NCBI GenBank assembly: GCA_039583875.1
Contig: CM077165.1
Span: 62,236,757-62,300,756 of the forward strand
Source of the DNA: Platanthera guangdongensis
Lineage: Eukaryota; Streptophyta; Magnoliopsida; Asparagales; Orchidaceae
Direction of reading: 5' to 3'
Length of the DNA stretch: 64,000 nucleotides
Positions 1 to 10,795 of the stretch are shown piece after piece. The notes below the pieces were generated by a model. It saw only the letters and a list, made by a program, of their open reading frames with translations. It made no database searches and was not told where the DNA came from. The position numbers and the translations under genes were made by a program. How positions within the stretch are numbered: the stretch's first letter is position 1; each line of letters opens with the position of its first letter.

Positions 1-125
1 TCTTTTGTTGCCCTCTCCATCCGCTCTTCGTAGGAGAGGGGCGACACTCTCTTCAGTTCCATACTAAAGAATTATTGTTGCAGCCCCAAGGTAAAGGCCA
101 TCATCAGGCTAGGCTCGGGCATCTC

Positions 126-782
126 CTAGACCTGGGTGACCTCCTCCTGAAACCTATCAACGTAACTCCCCAAAGTCTCGTTCACCCCATGCTTGATGTG
201 GAATAGGGACTCTGACTCCTTCCTCCTCTTAGAGGTGGTGAACCTCAACATGAATCCCTGACGCAGGTACTCGAAGCAATAAATGGAGCTGTCCGCTAGT
301 TTGTGAAACCACTCTCTCACCTTCTCTTTGAGAGTGATGGCGAAGAGCCGGCACTAGAAGCCATACGACATCTGTCGGATCGAGACCACGTACTCAAACC
401 ACTAGACGTCTTGGACCGGGGCTCCCTTCCCGGAGTAGTAAGACATCTCGGGCTCCATGAAACCCTCTGGAACTGGGGCAGAAGAAACCAACTCGCTGAA
501 GGGGCTGCCTCCCCCTACTGGGAGAGCTGGAGGGTCTCGTGCCCCCATCTCGCCAAACCGGACCCCACTTACTGAGCCCGTGAAGAGTACTCGCCTGGGG
601 AGCTCGCAGCCTCTCCCTTCCTTGGCGACCTCCTTCCCAGCTCGACTGCCGGGAGCATCCTCGCCAAGGGTCGGGACCGTGAGTACTGGTGCTGTTGGTG
701 TCGAGCACTCGGCATACGCGCCGAGTACGAACCTGATGAGGTCGAACACCTCCTGCATGAATTCATCGAACATCCTCACCAT
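126..782 (-). pseudogene. gag of element 1 (retrotransposon gag domain), frameshifted
   Basis: Gag forms the particle that packages element RNA. Two minus-strand reading frames, 782-402 and 320-126, together align over their whole length with the gag of Element 3 (40534-41321). Shared blocks are the N-terminal EFM segment, SPFSEL followed by SAPVPEGF, and the core motif with the tryptophan-phenylalanine pair (WFH), LRF-TSK and YVDRFQEE. A frameshift lies between about 400 and 320. The downstream part reaches the window edge. Homology to the gag family is clear and this copy is not intact. The polarity fits the LTR and primer site at 901-3204. Confidence 0.75.
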
Positions 783-889
783 AGCGAACAGGGGATGGGG
801 TGGCGAGTCAGACCTATCTTAGTCTTGTCCTTCTCCCCCTACCATCTAGCCTGCTGAAGATTTTCTATGCTGACCACTCTCCACACTCA

Positions 890-900
890 CCACACCAAAA
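890..900 (-). other. primer-binding region of element 1
   Basis: On the minus strand TTTTGGTGTGG follows the LTR end directly. It matches the TTTGGTGCGG that follows the Element 3 5' LTR. I could not assign the tRNA. Confidence 0.5.
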
Positions 901-1156
901 TTTTGAAACCGAGAACCGGTCTCTAGTGGAGTTCACCCTTGAGGAAGAGGTGATCACACACCTACTTCTCTCCTGCAAGCCAAATAACAAAAAGAAAAGG
1001 GGACTGACCCAAGGGCTTGACATGGAGGTCCCACCACACACTCGGAAGATCTTAGAGCACTTCCCATCCTTAGCCAGAGGCCGAGCTAAGGCTACCTCAG
1101 AAAGCGCAAGAAGATCTGAACACTGGTAAGCATGCCTTCTGAGGTGCTCCTTAGGT

Positions 1157-1166
1157 CTTATTTATA
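1157..1166 (-). promoter_or_regulatory. TATA box of element 1 LTR
   Basis: The minus strand reads TATAAATAAG, about 260 bases before the LTR end. The Element 3 LTR has CTATAAATAG about 290 bases before its end. Confidence 0.55.
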
Positions 1167-1399
1167 GATTTCTGAAGACGGACTGCAAATAGCCAAACTC
1201 CGATGTTTTGAACAGATATATGGAGCCCAACTGAGTCTTCCAACAACGTAACTCCGCTATTTTAACAGGCTATAGGCAGACCAGCGGGGGCAAAATGATA
1301 AAAAATATCATAGGTCGTTGGGAGAGTGGCCCCCTGAAGCCTCTGCTCGCATGGGGCGGCGAGTATGGGCCCGACTGGCCATACTCGTGATGTAGGCCA

Positions 1400-2650
1400 C
1401 TACCGCGGACACTAGACGGGTAAGGGGAAGAAACGAACGCCACGCTCAACCCACAATCTCTCACGCACTAGATTTAATCGCAGCGCACTCGCAAGCGTGT
1501 TATCACAGTTCACCAACGTACGGTAGCCACTCCGCGGGAAGGTCGAGCGAACGGCGATAGGCCGACATTCTCCCAAGCTAAAAGGACCAATATTGGGTCT
1601 GACCGAGCGAAGGTTGTACCAAAAGAGATCTACCCAAAGTGCGATCGAAAAATGGTAGATCTCTCCCAACAAAAAAAACGGGGTTCGCCAAACCCTTGTT
1701 CGGAAATAACGCGGTTAAGCTCTATGCAAAAATCCAAAGGAAAACCCACGAAGAATCTAACGATTCAAATCCAATGCAAAAATTTTTCCGTCCACTAGAA
1801 TATCAAGAGGGAATCACACGTGAGTGGAGAGGATCGTTACCCAAGTCGGAATAGATGATTCCGACTACCCTTGAAGGGTCGCTCTTCCACGGTTCCGCCG
1901 GAGTCGCGCCGGATGGAGAGATAGATCGTCCGCCTTGGCCGCTTCACACCAAAGTCCAGATTTCTCGCCGTAGAAGGAGACCTTTCCGGACAAAGCTTCA
2001 CGAGGAGATGGGTGGCCGGTCGGTTTGGAGAAGGTGGAGGCCGGGTTGTGGGTGGTGAGAGGAGGTGGGGGCTTGGAAGATGGAGATGTGTGGGCTGGCC
2101 GAAACTTATAGAGGGAGAGTGGGAGATGAGGGTGGCAGCTTGTTGAAGAGAGGGGAAGAGAAGGTGCTGGCCGAAACTTTTAGAGAGAGAGAGAGAGGGG
2201 GAGTGAGGGTGGCGGCTAGGATATGTAGAGAGAGAGGGAGAGAATGTTTAGAGGGGAAAGACTAGGGTTTTTTTTTTCTCATTCAACTTAAGTTAAACCA
2301 AACATACATGCCTATATATAGGCTTAAAAATAAGTCTAGGCTATATGCAGCCCAAAATAAAAATAAAAACAACACACCAAATGGCTACATGCAGCCCACA
2401 ATACAATATCCCAAATAAAATAGCATAAAGAAAAATAAGATAAATCTAAAGATAAATTTAATTATATATTTGTCTTGCGCCGAGGGCGGAAATTGTAGCG
2501 CCGCTCCATACGAACACCTCGGCGACGCGAGTCCTTTGTTGGAGACGAAGGAGGGTCTTCCGTTAGAGTGTCTGTCATCAACCACTTGGGGGCCGTCGTC
2601 AACTTGGGGGCCGTCATCAATTTGGCGGCCGTCGTCAACTTGGGGGCCGT
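1400..2650 (-). other. segment inside LTR 1 with a plant promoter/leader look
   Basis: No coding match was recognised. Read on the minus strand there is a TATA box (2311-2322), an AACCCTAG motif (about 2266), then long CT-rich leader sequence with two related blocks containing TTTCGGCCAGC (about 2175 and 2100), then mixed sequence down to about 1400. This composition is typical of a plant gene 5' end, yet no coding region follows. Either it is an insertion or captured fragment inside the LTR, or it is a lineage-specific U3/R region. Confidence 0.4.
2311..2322 (-). promoter_or_regulatory. TATA-like palindrome CCTATATATAGG
   Basis: This perfect 12-bp palindrome lies about 45 bases upstream (minus strand) of AACCCTAG and the CT-rich leader. 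Position and sequence suit a core promoter. Confidence 0.4.
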
Positions 2651-2655
2651 CGTCG
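2584..2655. repeat. 18-bp tandem repeat, 4 copies
   Basis: The unit ACTTGGGGGCCGTCGTCA occurs four times head to tail with 0-3 changes per copy. The period is a multiple of three, which keeps an open frame by chance. Confidence 0.85.
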
Positions 2656-2837
2656 CCACCAACTCGCCTACCTCTTGTCGGCCTTTTCTGGGCGAGTGTG
2701 AGCCCTTCGGCTCTACTTACCCCCGGTGATCTCACCTCGCCTGGGCAAGCCGGGGTTGCCGAGCTCTGGCCCCTTGAGAGCTTGCCCGGGACTTAGACCA
2801 TTCAATCCGGCTGATCGGCTCTTGAGAAACTGAGCCC

Positions 2838-2921
2838 GACGAATGCTGAGCTCCGTTCGACGAACTCCAAGCTCAGTTCAACGAACACCGAGCTCCATTC
2901 GACGAACACCGAGCTCCACTC
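2838..2921. repeat. 21-bp tandem repeat, 4 copies
   Basis: The unit is GACGAACACCGAGCTCCATTC with a few changes in each copy. It lies in the U3 side of LTR 1 and contains the GAGCTC palindrome. Confidence 0.85.
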
Positions 2922-3399
2922 GACGAATTGAGTGGACTGGGCGGGCTTCTCTCAACGCCTAGGCAAAACGACGTTGAGTGTCTGGCCTGGCGAGTTCTTT
3001 ATGGAGCTGACACTCTCCGCCACTACCTACTTCTTGGCGAGTGCGGGCCCGGCTGGCCCTACTCACCTACCACATGTCGGGCTCGCCTGGGCGAGCCGGG
3101 GGCTGCCGAGCTCTAGCACCCTAGGTGCTCGCCCTTGACTTGAAAAAGGGGAGCCGACCGGTCTGGCTCCTGGCGACCCCACTCGCCGAATACGGGGTTG
3201 TACAATCGCCAGATCCGAACTATTGTTGGTTTTCTTGTTCCATTTCCGTTGTGCACAAGTGTTGCGACGTATAGCAAAACCCAACAGTAACCGCCCACAG
3301 AATATCCCGTAGTAGGGGAAATGCGAAGCCAAAAACATAATTGGGTTGCGTCTAGTAAAATTATAAAATAATATGCACATAATGCATCATAAATCGGCC

Positions 3400-3476
3400 T
3401 ATAAATAGTGATCATGATGGTTATGGATTGCGGATAGCCACATAACCGTCATAACCACTCATGAAGCCTATAAATT
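3400..3476 (+). promoter_or_regulatory. two TATA boxes of LTR 2
   Basis: TATAAATA at 3400-3407 and CTATAAATT at 3468-3476, spaced 68 bases apart. The CT-rich leader starts just downstream. Which one is used cannot be told. Confidence 0.45.
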
Positions 3477-3927
3477 GGGCCTCAGATCCTCCTTTATTTA
3501 TCATTCTCTCCTAAACCGGAAAATCCTCCTACGAATTTTCTCTCTCCTTCCTCTTTCGCCTTCTTCATTTCCTCCTCCTCCTCCTTCGAAGATCTTCAAG
3601 CACTCCTTGAAGATCACCTTTGTCTTTGAAGCCTCCTTTGAAGATCTTCATCTTCTCCACTCGGGAAATCCTCCTACGGAATTTCTCTCTTCTACTCCTA
3701 TGAAATTTCTCTCCCCTTCTCCTACAAGATTTCTCTCTCCTCTACTTATCTTCCTTATGCGCTCTAGAGTGCATCGCTTTCTTGTATGCTCTCACGCGCA
3801 CCTCTTCCTTGCACGTCTCTTCCTCGCACGCCCCCGCAAGCTCTGCCACCCAGTGCGCTCTCACGCTCTTTTTTGCGCACTCTCACGCGCGGCTCTTTCT
3901 TGCACGCTCTTGTGTGAATCTCTTACC

Positions 3928-4450
3928 CATGCGCTCTCCTCCAACAAGCTCCTTGCGTGCTCTCCTTCGACAAATGCCCAGCGCACTCTCCTTCAACAAG
4001 CTCCTCGCATGCTCTCCTCTGGCAAAAGCTCCGCGCATTCTCCTATGGCAAGCTCCCAGCGCGCACTCCACCAACAAGCACCCTATTGGTTCTCCACCAA
4101 CAGGTGCTCTACACTCTCCTCAAAAAAGCGCTCTGTGCGCACTCCTCCAGCAAGCGCCCTACGTGCTCTTTACCAGCAACTGCTCTGCACGCTCTCCTCC
4201 AACGAGTGCCCTGCGCACTATCTACCAGCAAGCGCTCCGCGTGCTCTCCTCCAACAAGTGCCCTACATGCTCTCTACCAGCAAGAGCTCTACGTGCTCTC
4301 CTTTAATAAGCGCCTTGTGCACTCTCTAACAGCAAGCACTCAGTGTGCTCTCCTCCCACAAGTACCATTCACGCTCTCCTCCAGCAAGCTCCTCGTGTAT
4401 TCTCTACCATCTAGCGCTCTGTGTGCTCTCCTCTAGCAAGTGCAATGCTC
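3928..4450 (+). repeat. 26-bp minisatellite in LTR 2 (about 20 copies)
   Basis: Units of the type GCTCTCCTCCAACAAGTGCC plus 6 bases repeat with a mean period of 26 bp and strong divergence. Because 26 is not a multiple of 3, a translation cycles through three unit readings every 26 residues. This explains the long serine/alanine/leucine-rich open frames here, and I do not regard them as genes. The array recurs at about 48835-48985. Confidence 0.8.
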
Positions 4451-5360
4451 ACTCTCAACCAATAATCTCCCCACGCTCTCAAGAGAAAGCGCTCCATATA
4501 CTTATAAGACAACCACATCATGCTTCTCCAAGAGACACTCAGAGACAAGATGTAGAGGATAAGGCATACTGAGCGTGCCCTAGATCTTCAAGCCCTAGAC
4601 ATCGGAACGAGTGCAGCAAGCTGTTCTCGCCTCCAAAAACTATCAGAGGACCCTAGAATACAATGATCGGGTCGCTTCCCGCAGCACACAAAGAAATAAT
4701 TAGCTTTGCAAACGGTGGCATATCACCCTTCGAGCTCTCTCTCTCTCTCTCTCTCCCCAATAATTGTAACGAGAGACAGCTTGTCACCCACGAGTTCTTG
4801 AAATGGCCTTGTAACACCGCTCAGATCTAGTGGAGTTTTGGTTGTCACAGATCCGACCACGAGGGTTTTCACCCAGCTGATGGGTTTTCCCCGTAAAAAA
4901 ATGCTTTGTCGGGTTTTCTCTCTCTGTGACTGATTGCGTGCTCGACCAATCTGTGGGCTATAACAGTTTAAGTTAATCCAGTCTGACCGGGAGTCGAGTT
5001 TGGCCGCAGTAATTTGATAGCGTCTTGGGAAGCAAGTTCCCAACATCCTCAGAATACACTACCATCAACACATTGGTACTCGTGACTAGAAACCATAGCG
5101 AGAGAAGCTGCTCGCACTATAGAAGGGGCGACCCTTGGGGGGCACATTGGTCCAGTTCCGTCTCACTTGCCTGTCAACATGCTTGAAGCAAAACTCGTCG
5201 TGCAGATATTCAAGGTCCCGGATCCCGTCTTTCCAGAGAAATTGAAGCTCGGTATCATAGCAACTGCCCTGAAGTAGCAGGCCTCCATGGGAGGCTCACA
5301 CGTAAAGAAATTCATGACATAATTACTGAAGAGCATGAACATATTAGACAATATGCCACT

Positions 5361-5943
5361 TTGGCTGGTCTCTCTCTCCATCAGTGGTCGTCATTCGCAC
5401 TTGAGGCTCAGGCACACCCAATCCCCTACGGTTTCAAGCTACCAAAGATCGAGGCATACGACGGAATGGGAGACCCGTCAGAGCATGCCAGGCACTTCGT
5501 AATCATGATGCAATTTTGTAGTGCCCGAAATCAACTATTGTGTCAAGATTTCCCGACAATTTTGAAAGGACAAGCTCGCACCTAGTTCATGTCCCTGAAA
5601 TAGGGAGAAATCAAGGTTTTTGCAGAGTTAACACAAAAATTCACGGATCAATTCATTGACAGTCGTCGGATATTCAATGATCCTTCCAACATGTCCGGTA
5701 TCCGTCAAAGTAAAGGAGAAACCCTTAAAGATTTCTTCTATCATTTCATCGTTGAGGCGCGATAAATCCCTGAGATAAAATCGGAGCTCCTACGAGAAAT
5801 TATTTTTGGAGGGCTTTTCCCTGGTGACTTACACTCTGCACATGTACGAGAGACTATACCTAACTATTTTGATCTTGTCTGACATATCGACCCCTAGATT
5901 GTTGATGATGATGCAGTTGAAAACGACTATAAAATCATCCCAT
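5361..5943 (+). pseudogene. gag of element 2, N-terminal and core part (Tat-type), decayed
   Basis: The reading frame carries the Tat-lineage gag core: a PYGFKLPKIEAYDG block, DPSEHARHF, then LKGQART where the family has the conserved tryptophan-phenylalanine. That position is now a stop (TAG at 5581-5583). Further stops occur near 5600, 5763, 5880 and 5893 in the same frame, but the similarity continues (FTDQFIDSRR, KGETLKDFF, LREIIFGGLFPGDL) to about 5940. There the OCE sequence begins. The C-terminal part of this gag is found 42.5 kb downstream at 48471. The upstream coding part (5085-5360) is too decayed to read. Confidence 0.65.
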
Positions 5944-5946
5944 TCA

Positions 5947-6040
5947 TTTCTTATATTTACGGGATTTCTAACGTTATTGATTGCTTTTCTTATAATATTT
6001 ACTGGATTTCTATCGTTATTGATTGCTTTTCTTAATGCAT
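5947..6040 (+). repeat. AT-rich 39-42 bp tandem duplication at the OCE left junction
   Basis: TTTCTTATATTTAC-GGGATTTCTA-CGTTATTGATTGC is present twice (5947-5985 and 5986-6027), and a third copy starts. It separates element 2 gag from OCE protease and may be filler made when the OCE 5' half was lost. Confidence 0.6.
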
Positions 6041-6056
6041 ACCTTGTTTGTAGCTT

Positions 6057-9000
6057 GTGTATGATGTGTTTGTCACGGGCTTTGTCTTGATTCAGAATAA
6101 TCCGGCAAGAGCACTATTTGATACGGGTGCTTCACATTCATTGCTGTTTAAGGACTTCGTAGCTCGAATTGGAGTACCGAGTCATGTGACGACAGATCGT
6201 GTAAAGGTGTTATTATCGAATGGATGTTTGATGCTTGTGTATAGGGCTTGCGATGTGGAAGTTCAAATAGGAAGTCGAGATTTCTGTTTGAATGCGTCTG
6301 TGCTACCGATATCAGAATGTGATGTGATCTTTAGTATAGACTGGCTCTCGAAGCAGCGTGCCTTTCTTGATTGCAATTCAAAAGAGATCACACTGGGCCA
6401 GAATACCGAGCTTGTGACTAAGTTTGCTGGTATGCGAGGGGTGAGCGGCACCCTGATGTCTGTACTCCAAGTAGTCAATGCTGGTCGGAAGGGCGCGGAG
6501 TTATTCTTCACGCTGATTCAAGTTGTTGAGCCAAAAGCCAGTATGGGTGATGTTCTGATTGTATCGGAGTTTGCAGATGTGTTTCCCAAGGATCCTCCTA
6601 GGCTACCACCCCAGTGGGAGATCAACTTCACTATTGAGTTGGTGTTAGGTGCGAAACCTGTGGCCCGCTCACCATATCGCGTAGCGCCAAAGGAAATGAC
6701 TGAATTGAAAGTCCAATTGCAAGAGTTATTGGAATAGGGGTACATATGCCCAAGTATGCCACCTTGGAGCGCACCTGTTCTTTTTGTGAAAAAGAAGGAC
6801 GGTAGTTTGCGGTTATGTATTGACTATCATGAATTGAATAAGCTGACAGAGAAGAACAAGTATCTGATTCCACGGATAGATGAATTGTTCGATTAGCTAG
6901 TGGGATCAACCGTCTATTCCAAATTGGATTTGAAATTTGGATTTTACCAATTGAGGATTCGGGAAGGTGACATTCCCAAAACAGCATTTGGAACATGATA
7001 TGGTCATTATGAGTTCACTGTAATGTCGTTTGGGGTATGTAATGCGCCATCGGTGTTCATGGACCTAATGCACCAAACGTTCCGAGAGTACTTGGACCTG
7101 TTTGTGATTGTATTCATTGATGATATCTTGGTGTACTCTCAATCTGAAGCTGATCATGCAAACCATTTGCGATTGGTATTGCATACCTTGCGGAGGAATA
7201 AGCTCTACACCAAGTTCTCAAAGTGTGAGTTTTGGCTGTCGTCGGTGGCTTTTCTTGGTCATATGGTAAGTAGAGAGGGCATAACAGTGGATCCGTCAAT
7301 GATAAAAGCCATACAGGAGTGGCCGGTGTTGTCTTCGGTGGCCGAGGTCAGGAGTTTCCTTGGACTAGCAGGCTACTACAGACGTTTTGTTGAAAACTTC
7401 TCACGGGTCGCTTTGCCTCTTACCACATTAACGCGGAAAGATCAGAAGTTTGTTTGGATGCCAGAGTGCGTACGAGCTTTTGAAGAGCTAAAGAGTCATT
7501 TGACCACGGCGTCTGTTTTAACATCGCCATGTGGTACAGATGGCTATGAGATCTATAGTGATGCATTAGGGAGCGGCTTAGGCTGTGTTATTCTGTAGTT
7601 TGGAAAGGTGATTGCTTATGGCTCATGCCAGTTAAAAGTGCATGAGCGAAATTATCTCGTCCATGACTTGGAGTTGGCGGCGATGATCTTTGCGCTTAAA
7701 TTGTGGCAGCATTATCTATATGGCGTAAAAGTGGATATCTTTACGGACCATGAGATCCTAAAGTACTTGTTGGACCAAAAGGATCTTAATATGCGACAAC
7801 GAAGGTGGATGGAGTTTCTTGGGGACTACACCTTTGATATTCATTATACTCCCGGGAAGGGAAATGTGTCCGCTGATGCCTTGAGTCGTAGGACTCTGTC
7901 AAGGGCAAATTAGTTGCAGATGCATGTTGAGCGTTTGATCCAGGAGTTGGAAGCATTAGAGATTTCTTGTGTTGACAAGAATTCCACAGCCGATGTATGC
8001 TTAAACTGGACGGAGGTACAATATGACCTTGCGGACAGGGTTCGACGAGCAACGAAGCTGGATGAAAGTCTCCAACGCTATGCAAAGGATGGGCTAGATG
8101 GCCAATTCTCCTGGGGTGATGGACTTTTGCTGAAAGAGGGTCGTTTATGCGTCCCGAGTATGGGTAAGTTGAGAGAAGAAGTGATGTATGCAGCTCACTT
8201 TACAAAATAATCAAGTCACTCTGGGAGCACAAAGATGTTCAAGGACATGAAAAAGTTGTTTTGGTGGCCAGGACTAAAGAAAGACATAGCTTATTATGTG
8301 GCTAAATGTCAAACTTGTGCTTTGATGAAAGCGGAATGCCAGAAGCCCAGAGATTTCTTGAAGTCGTTACCTATTCCGGAATGGAAGTTTGATGATATTT
8401 CAATGGATTTTGTGCACGGGTTACTGAGATCTCAACGCGGGAATGATTCAATCTGGGTGATTGTCGATCGGTTGACTAAAGTGGCTCACTTCCTTCCGAA
8501 CAAGAGGGACGATTCAGTGGAAAGTTTGGCAAAACTCTATGTGGAGCAGATTGTACGATTGCACGGTGTTTCCCGTAGCATCGTGAGTGACCGTGATGGG
8601 CGATTCACATCGAATGATTGGAGGCTAATCCATCAATTATTGGGAACAAAGTTAATGTTCAGTACGACCTTTCATCCCCAAACAGATGGCCAGACTGAGA
8701 GGACCAGCATAACAATGGAGGATATGCTCCAAATGTGCGCCCTGGATTTTGGTAAGAGATGGGAAGATCATCTCTATATGGTGGAGTTTGCCTACAACAA
8801 TAGCTACCAAGCGAGCATCGGTTTGGCACCGTTTGAAGCTTTGTATGGTCGTAAATTCCGTACACCGTTAGCTTGGGCAGAAGCATGCGAATCCAAACTA
8901 TATAAGCGTAAAGAAGTCGAAGAAGCTAACTCGACGATACGTTCTATTCAGGAGAGGCTACTGATAGCCCAGGATCGTCAAGCAAAATACTACAATGCCA

Positions 9001-9185
9001 AGCATCAGAACGTGGAGTTCGCGGTTAGCGATTGGGTATATTTGAAGATTAAACCCTTCAAAGGCGTGTCCAAGATTCAGCGTTTGAAAAAGTTAAGTCC
9101 GAGATATCTTGGTCTGTTTGACGTGATGGAGCGAATTGGGGAAGCTGCCTATCGGCTAGCTCTTTCGGCAGATTTGAGTGGATTG
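6057..9185 (+). pseudogene. OCE pol: protease, reverse transcriptase, RNase H, integrase
   Basis: Pol copies element RNA into DNA and integrates it. In order: aspartic protease with DTGASHS at about 6120; RT with CIDYHELNK (about 6820), [13 protein letters not shown] (about 6950) and catalytic FIDD at 7113-7124; RNase H with [15 protein letters not shown] (about 7745); integrase zinc finger ending in CQTCALMK (about 8310); catalytic core with MDFVHG (about 8403), VSDRDGRF (about 8585) and HPQTDGQTERT (about 8675). All parts lie in one reading frame. It is broken only by stops at 6735, 6894, about 6997, 7596, 7911 and 8208, and no indel was found. The frame is cut by Athila A at 9185 and resumes at 46175. 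Confidence 0.85.
9181..9185 (+). other. TSD of Athila A (GATTG), left copy
   Basis: GATTG at 9181-9185 is repeated at 46170-46174, flanking the element exactly. Removing one copy and the element rejoins the OCE reading frame. Confidence 0.95.
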
Positions 9186-10194
9186 TGATAATTTCCTTTG
9201 CTAACAAGTAATAACTCGATGTGGATTCATTCTACACTCTAGTATAAACTATGTAGATGGGCATAAGCTAGATTGAATTAACTTTCAGGCAACTGCACCT
9301 ATCAATCATAGTATAGGAGAAATCTACATCTCGTGTCGTATTCCACAGGGCCATTTCAAATACTCGTACTCACCCTCACTCTATTATCGTACCAACAATT
9401 AAAATTAATTTTAGATCTAAATTAACCTAACTATGACTATTTGGATAATTAAACATTGGGGAATTCAAGATGATAAAAAGTCGAAAGTTATGAGTAATTA
9501 CATGAAATACTCATTCATTAACTCAATTTTACGTAATCATGGAATAATAAAACTATCAAATTTGTTGTAATGTAAAGGGTAAACATCTATCGAATTCTCT
9601 CTCGAGCAATTCAAGATCTAGACCTAAGTTAGTAAACTTTCTCTCGAACAATTTACAATACTCAAGTCTGCATTAGTGGAAACACCCTATCTACTACATA
9701 CATTCATGAAACCTTATCTCTAAAATACCCTGAATCCATTTATCCGTATTCCAAGTATCTAAACAACATATCTCCCGATCATGAAATTTGAATTACAAAA
9801 AGATTCAACACCAAAATATGAACATGTAACTATCATTACAAACTTCCAATTTCTCAATCTAGAGATTTGCAATTCATGTAAACCAAATAAGCAATTCATA
9901 ATTAGGAAAAATCTCTTTGGTTGCAAGCCTACATACGAACAAATTACCACAAATTCGATGAAAATAAGGCGATACATGATTAACAAATTGTTCCAAATTA
10001 AAGTTCATGTAAAATAAAAGATAACTAAAGTTGAATCACCAAGAGATAGGGAAGATTAAAAGAGATTAATGAAAAATTAAATGCATACAAAAATACCCTT
10101 CAAATCCTCCTTCTCTTGGATGCTCCACTTCGTGCTCCAGAAGTTCTCCCTAACAAAAACTGATCCAAAAGTCCCCTCTCATTTTTCTACAGGA

Positions 10195-10204
10195 ATTTTA
10201 TAGT
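10195..10204 (-). promoter_or_regulatory. TATA box of Athila A LTR
   Basis: The minus strand reads CTATAAAATT, immediately downstream of the palindrome island. The 5' LTR has the same at about 38900. Confidence 0.55.
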
Positions 10205-10208
10205 CTCC

Positions 10209-10520
10209 TATCAAACAAAGTCGAACATGGGTACCAACACGGCTGTGTGTCAGGCCGTGTTGACGGTTCTAGAGCAGTTCCCCACGAATAGGCTTGTCTG
10301 GTAGTGGGTCGTGTCAGATGACACGGGTACTGACATGGCCGTGTTCTTCATATTCTCCAGATACGGGTTGGTCGGCAGTCGTGTTCAAATTTGATACGGG
10401 TAGGCACACAGGCGTGTGCCTACCCGTGTGAGTCTCTGTCTTCTGCGTCCAATTTCTTTAGTTCCAGGTCACATAGGACACGGGTATTGACATGGCCGTG
10501 TGTCTGCCCGTGTGCGCCAA
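10209..10520 (-). repeat. palindrome island of Athila A LTR, with 14-bp perfect hairpin
   Basis: Repeated ACACGGGT / GCCGTGT motifs. At 10396-10427 a perfect 14-bp stem (ACGGGTAGGCACAC) closes a 4-base loop. In the 5' LTR the same hairpin (39102-39132) has one base missing in the right arm. Confidence 0.85.
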
Positions 10521-10795
10521 ATTTTTGTCCTATCATCAGCCATGTTGACTCCATGAACTCCTCTGTTTGCTTTAAGACTTTTAGTTCCATTGGTTGGCAT
10601 TACCTGCATTAGAAAAATGAAAGGATAAATATATAGCTTAATACAAGGAGTAACCAAAAATCCTAACTGTGCTCTCCTATTCATGATAAGACAATTTCTC
10701 AACTAATCTTGCGAAATTACTACACAAGGAGGCAAAAAATAGTGGACATGATTACAATTATGATAGTAAAAGGCCTATCATAATCGCACTCATCA

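Larger units (their letters stand above)
1..3204 (-). mobile_element. Element 1: Tat-like Ty3/gypsy retrotransposon, 5' LTR and gag start
   Basis: On the minus strand the order is LTR (3204 to 901), primer-binding region (900 to 890), then gag (from 782), and the element leaves the window at base 1. The primer-binding region and the first bases of the leader closely match Element 3 at 40479-40510 (both read TTGGTG-G-GTGAG-GTGGAGAGTG). The gag also aligns with Element 3, so the two are related families. The right end TGTACAACCCCG is seen inside the 3' LTR of Element 3. The other LTR and the TSD lie outside the window. Confidence 0.75.
901..3204 (-). repeat. 5' LTR of element 1, probably interrupted
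   Basis: The LTR begins (minus strand) with TGTACAACCCCGTATTCG at 3204 and ends at 901 next to the primer-binding region. Its 3' part (about 1000-1130) matches the U5 side of the Element 3 LTR (shared GTGGGACCTCC). At about 2300 bp it is a kilobase longer than the Element 3 LTR. Diverged copies of one U3 block (GGCGAGTG-GGGCCCG-CTGGCC...) occur near 1350, 2690 and 3040. The part between about 1.4 and 2.65 kb is unlike any retroelement U3 and may be inserted sequence. Confidence 0.65.
3224..5070 (+). repeat. 5' LTR of element 2
   Basis: It begins TGTTGG and ends CATCAACA, and ATTGGTACTCGTGAC (primer-binding candidate) follows after one base. It contains two TATA boxes (3400-3407 and 3468-3476), a CT-rich leader with CTCC/TTCTC repeats (3480-3760), a 26-bp minisatellite (3928-4450) and a (CT)n run at about 4735-4756. 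The end was set at 5070, not the earlier CCCAACA at 5046, because of the primer-site position. Confidence 0.65.
9186..10795 (-). repeat. 3' LTR of Athila A (1610 bp)
   Basis: Plus-strand ends are TGATAATTTCC and CACTCATCA. It aligns with the 5' LTR pieces with scattered substitutions (a few percent by eye). It contains a palindrome island at 10209-10520 and, just downstream on the minus strand, a TATA box (10195-10204). Confidence 0.92.

Noticed and set aside
3475..4436. long plus-strand open frames rich in Ser/Ala/Leu/Cys
   Set aside because: They follow the 26-bp minisatellite inside an LTR leader.
9781..10017. 78-codon frame in the Athila LTR, repeated at 38433-38720
   Set aside because: Present only because both LTR copies share it; AT-rich, no domain, inside non-coding LTR.
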